A stretch of DNA of 6,141 nt from a bacterium UBP10_UBA1149. GTDB lineage: Bacteria > Desulfobacterota > Binatia > UBA1149. This document shows, one piece after another, positions 4,805 through 6,141 of the stretch. The DNA is taken from the NCBI GenBank assembly GCA_002311335.1, contig DBZX01000027.1, forward strand, positions 1 through 6,141, in the 5' to 3' direction. Both the position numbers and the translations under genes were made by a program. The notes below the pieces were generated by a model. That model saw only the letters and a list, made by a program, of their open reading frames with translations. It was not told the DNA's origin and searched no databases. Numbering within the stretch: the first letter of the stretch is position 1; each line of letters starts with the position of its first letter.

Positions 4805-5695
4805 TCAGGGCGCCGAAGAAGCGTCCGTGGAGGCCTTTGCGGCTGCCTGTACATGGGCACCGCGTTCGAGCGCTTCGATAGAAAAAGTATCGGCCTCAAG
4901 GCCGAGGTCATAGCTGACCTCGTCCAGGGTGAGGGTGGAGTAGCCAGCCGAAGCGACGGTCTTCATCGTGATCGACAGGGGCGTGGCAAAACCCTGGACA
5001 GTGCTCACGCGGTCGATGGTCATCACCCTGGCCAGGTCGTCGTCCCTGTCGTAGTACTCCACGCGGCGCGGCAAGGCGTTGTGCTTGTCTATGATGCTGA
5101 GCACGCGCCCCCAGGGGTAGCCGCCCGGCAGGTCGGTAGTGGCTACCGCCACGCAGGCAGGCTTGTCCGCCAACGAGCCGTCGGCGGCACAGGGCCGCTC
5201 TCCCAGCACACGGTGGGTGCCGTCCTCTACCCTCACGCGGGCAAGGTCGGAGTAGAAAAAATCAGACCCTACAAAAGCGTCGCCGGCCGTGTGCATGGCC
5301 ACGCGCCGCGCCCTCCCGTAAGCCGGAAGGTACAACCACTGGTCAGCAGCTTTGCCTTGCCTGTCACGGCTGAGCAGGGCCAGCCCGTTGAGCGCCGCGG
5401 GCTCGCGAAAGACGTAGAGCCTGTCGGCCAGCGCCCCCTCGCCGTTGCGACGGTAGGCCGTGCCCCGACGCGACAGGCGGCTGCCGTCGGAAAGCACGAC
5501 CAGCATCTCGAACGAGGCCCTCATGTCGGCTGCCGGAAAACGAGCCAGCTGCGAGCGTTGCAGCCACGGCCGTCCCTCGCCCGTGACTTCACTCGCAAAC
5601 GCTGGCGACGCACCCAGCAACAGCAGCAGTGCCGCCAGCACTCCCAGGCTCCAGCCCGGCCATACAGCCACGCCCGCTTTCACTCCCCCCGGCAT
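4805..5695 (-). CDS. Periplasmic outer membrane lipoprotein-sorting (LolA-like) protein
   Basis: A 296-aa exported protein of the uncharacterised LolA-like group annotated as outer membrane lipoprotein-sorting protein. A Sec signal peptide covers residues 1-35: a hydrophobic core around 16-30 (LGVLAALLLLLG) and a probable cleavage after AFA (33-35). The mature beta-rich domain carries the family hallmarks DQWLYLPAYGRARR (118-131) and FVGSDFFYSDL (141-151). Cys169 and Cys181 could form a disulfide. Relatives are often encoded beside RND/MMPL exporters and are thought to carry hydrophobic cargo to the outer membrane; no exporter is seen here, so the cargo is unknown. ATG 5695 is used because a -10-like element lies 9 nt upstream; GTG 5683 is an alternative. 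The gene is not classical LolA, which is about 200 aa. Downstream, 4720-4804 has no clear terminator. Confidence 0.85.
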   Translation of the reverse strand: MPGGVKAGVAVWPGWSLGVLAALLLLLGASPAFASEVTGEGRPWLQRSQLARFPAADMRASFEMLVVLSDGSRLSRRGTAYRRNGEGALADRLYVFREPAALNGLALLSRDRQGKAADQWLYLPAYGRARRVAMHTAGDAFVGSDFFYSDLARVRVEDGTHRVLGERPCAADGSLADKPACVAVATTDLPGGYPWGRVLSIIDKHNALPRRVEYYDRDDDLARVMTIDRVSTVQGFATPLSITMKTVASAGYSTLTLDEVSYDLGLEADTFSIEALERGAHVQAAAKASTDASSAP

Positions 5696-5701
5696 TCCGG
5701 G

Positions 5702-5731
5702 CGTAGCCTAGGCCGCTCGCCACGGGTCGGT
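5702..5731 (-). promoter_or_regulatory. Candidate promoter of the LolA-like gene
   Basis: Minus strand TTGACC (5726-5731, 5 of 6), an 18-bp spacer, then TAGGCT (5702-5708 region). Only about 9 nt lie between the -10 and the ATG at 5695, so the transcript would be leaderless or nearly so. This agrees with the absence of a proper Shine-Dalgarno. Confidence 0.42.
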
Positions 5732-5788
5732 CAAGCGCCGTAAAACGCGCTGTGGTGGGCCAGTGGGCCGCAGCCCGTCTGCCGGCAC

Positions 5789-5823
5789 AAAAAAACCCCG
5801 CCCCGGCGTTAACCGGGACGGGG
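5789..5823 (-). terminator. Rho-independent terminator of the secreted-protein gene
   Basis: Read on the minus strand, a GC-rich hairpin (CCCCG.CCCGG arms at 5813-5823 and 5796-5806, one internal mismatch at 5801/5818, 6-nt loop 5807-5812) is followed at once by seven T residues (A7 at 5789-5795 on the plus strand). It ends transcription of the gene whose stop is at 5863 and insulates the LolA-like promoter. On the plus strand there is no T run, so it is unidirectional. Confidence 0.92.
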
Positions 5824-5832
5824 CTGTTAATG

Positions 5833-5850
5833 TCGGGCACAACTGCCCGA
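5833..5850 (-). repeat. Second hairpin between stop codon and terminator
   Basis: Perfect 7-bp arms TCGGGCA (5833-5839) and TGCCCGA (5844-5850) around a 4-nt loop, 12 nt past the stop codon at 5863-5865 and 9 nt before the terminator stem. It has no T run of its own, so it is more likely a 3' mRNA-stabilising or tandem pausing element than an independent terminator. Confidence 0.6.
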
Positions 5851-5862
5851 AAAGGCCTGCTG

Positions 5863-6141
5863 CTACTGGCAGCTGGTCGGATCACCCGGCGTGTACACTA
5901 CCGCCGGATCGTTGGCGCAGTAAAGAGTCGTCGTGAGTTCCTGAACCACCCGGCCCGCACCCGGCAGGCCCACGGCCGAGTTCACACCCGCGCTTGAAAC
6001 CGGCGCGATGCAGAACACCGAGGCACCCTGGGGGTTGCCCGGGTTGGCAACACCGTCGGCCTGTATGGTGGGCAGGAAGCACTCACGCGTCTTGTCCAGC
6101 GTGCAGTTGCCCGCGTCCAACACACCGAACTGGCAATCAAG
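5863..6141 (-). CDS. Secreted cysteine-containing protein, C-terminal fragment
   Basis: The last 92 residues of a protein that enters from the right edge; its start is outside the window. The visible tail has six regularly spaced cysteines (LDCQFG, AGNCTL, RECFLP, VFCIAP, LYCAND, TSCQ at the end). It is rich in Gly, Pro, Ser, Thr and Val and poor in Lys, as expected of an extracytoplasmic disulfide-bonded protein. GTG 6123 is in frame but is not a credible start, because the open frame with the first cysteine continues upstream of it to the edge. The pattern CFLP...GVANPGNPQGA...FCIAP...AGLPGAG-like...YC...VYTPG recalls C-terminal modules of large secreted proteins in uncultured deltaproteobacteria-like genomes, but I cannot name a family and assign no function. 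The stop TAG is followed by two hairpins, the second a clear terminator, so this is the end of its transcript. Confidence 0.7.
   Translation of the reverse strand, partial: LDCQFGVLDAGNCTLDKTRECFLPTIQADGVANPGNPQGASVFCIAPVSSAGVNSAVGLPGAGRVVQELTTTLYCANDPAVVYTPGDPTSCQ

Noticed and set aside
4853..5743. Long plus-strand ORF of 296 codons opposite the LolA-like gene
   Set aside because: It is antisense to a gene with a clear signal peptide and family motifs. Its translation is low-complexity Arg/Gly/His/Gln-rich with no recognisable domain, typical of an antisense frame in GC-rich DNA.
1..6141. Mobile element, CRISPR array, tRNA or defence system
   Set aside because: I saw no transposase or integrase motif, terminal inverted repeats, regularly spaced repeats or tRNA cloverleaf. 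The XRE gene has no toxin or nuclease partner beside it.

Overview
The window comes from a GC-rich Gram-negative bacterium. The evidence is a Sec signal peptide on an outer-membrane lipoprotein-sorting-like protein, a lipoprotein c-type cytochrome, a proteobacterial-type PepP, and codons strongly ending in G or C. The cysteine-spaced secreted protein at the right edge resembles families I associate with uncultured deltaproteobacteria-like lineages, but that placement is an impression and not a demonstration. I see no insertion sequence, CRISPR array, tRNA or rRNA, and the region looks like ordinary chromosome.

Layout, left to right. The 5' end of carB (55 codons) runs off the left edge on the minus strand. 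Upstream of it, also on the minus strand, are a composite ORF (276-629) and a small unrecognised helical protein (648-1004). The composite ORF begins as a DUF62/SAM-hydroxide adenosyltransferase and ends as the C-terminus of the NAD(P)H-hydrate dehydratase NnrD. A 57-bp divergent promoter region separates this block from pepP (1062-2390, plus strand). Everything to the right of pepP is on the minus strand. A dusB - PTPS-III-like pterin synthase - small heme-c lipoprotein operon occupies 4254 down to 2416, with gaps or overlaps of 4 nt. An XRE regulator follows (4369-4647), then a periplasmic LolA-like protein (4805-5695), and last the C-terminus of a secreted cysteine-containing protein (5863 to the right edge). 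That last gene ends at a clear intrinsic terminator preceded by a second hairpin.

Functions are mostly housekeeping: pyrimidine/arginine precursor synthesis (carB), proline-peptide turnover (pepP), tRNA dihydrouridylation (dusB), and pterin/folate chemistry (the PTPS homologue). The items most worth a second look are the DUF62-NnrD chimera and the PTPS homologue, which has Glu (ExxHGH) where QueD has its catalytic Cys. A third is a recurring promoter geometry that places transcription starts on or next to start codons, implying leaderless mRNAs. I do not see a convincing undescribed multi-gene system here.
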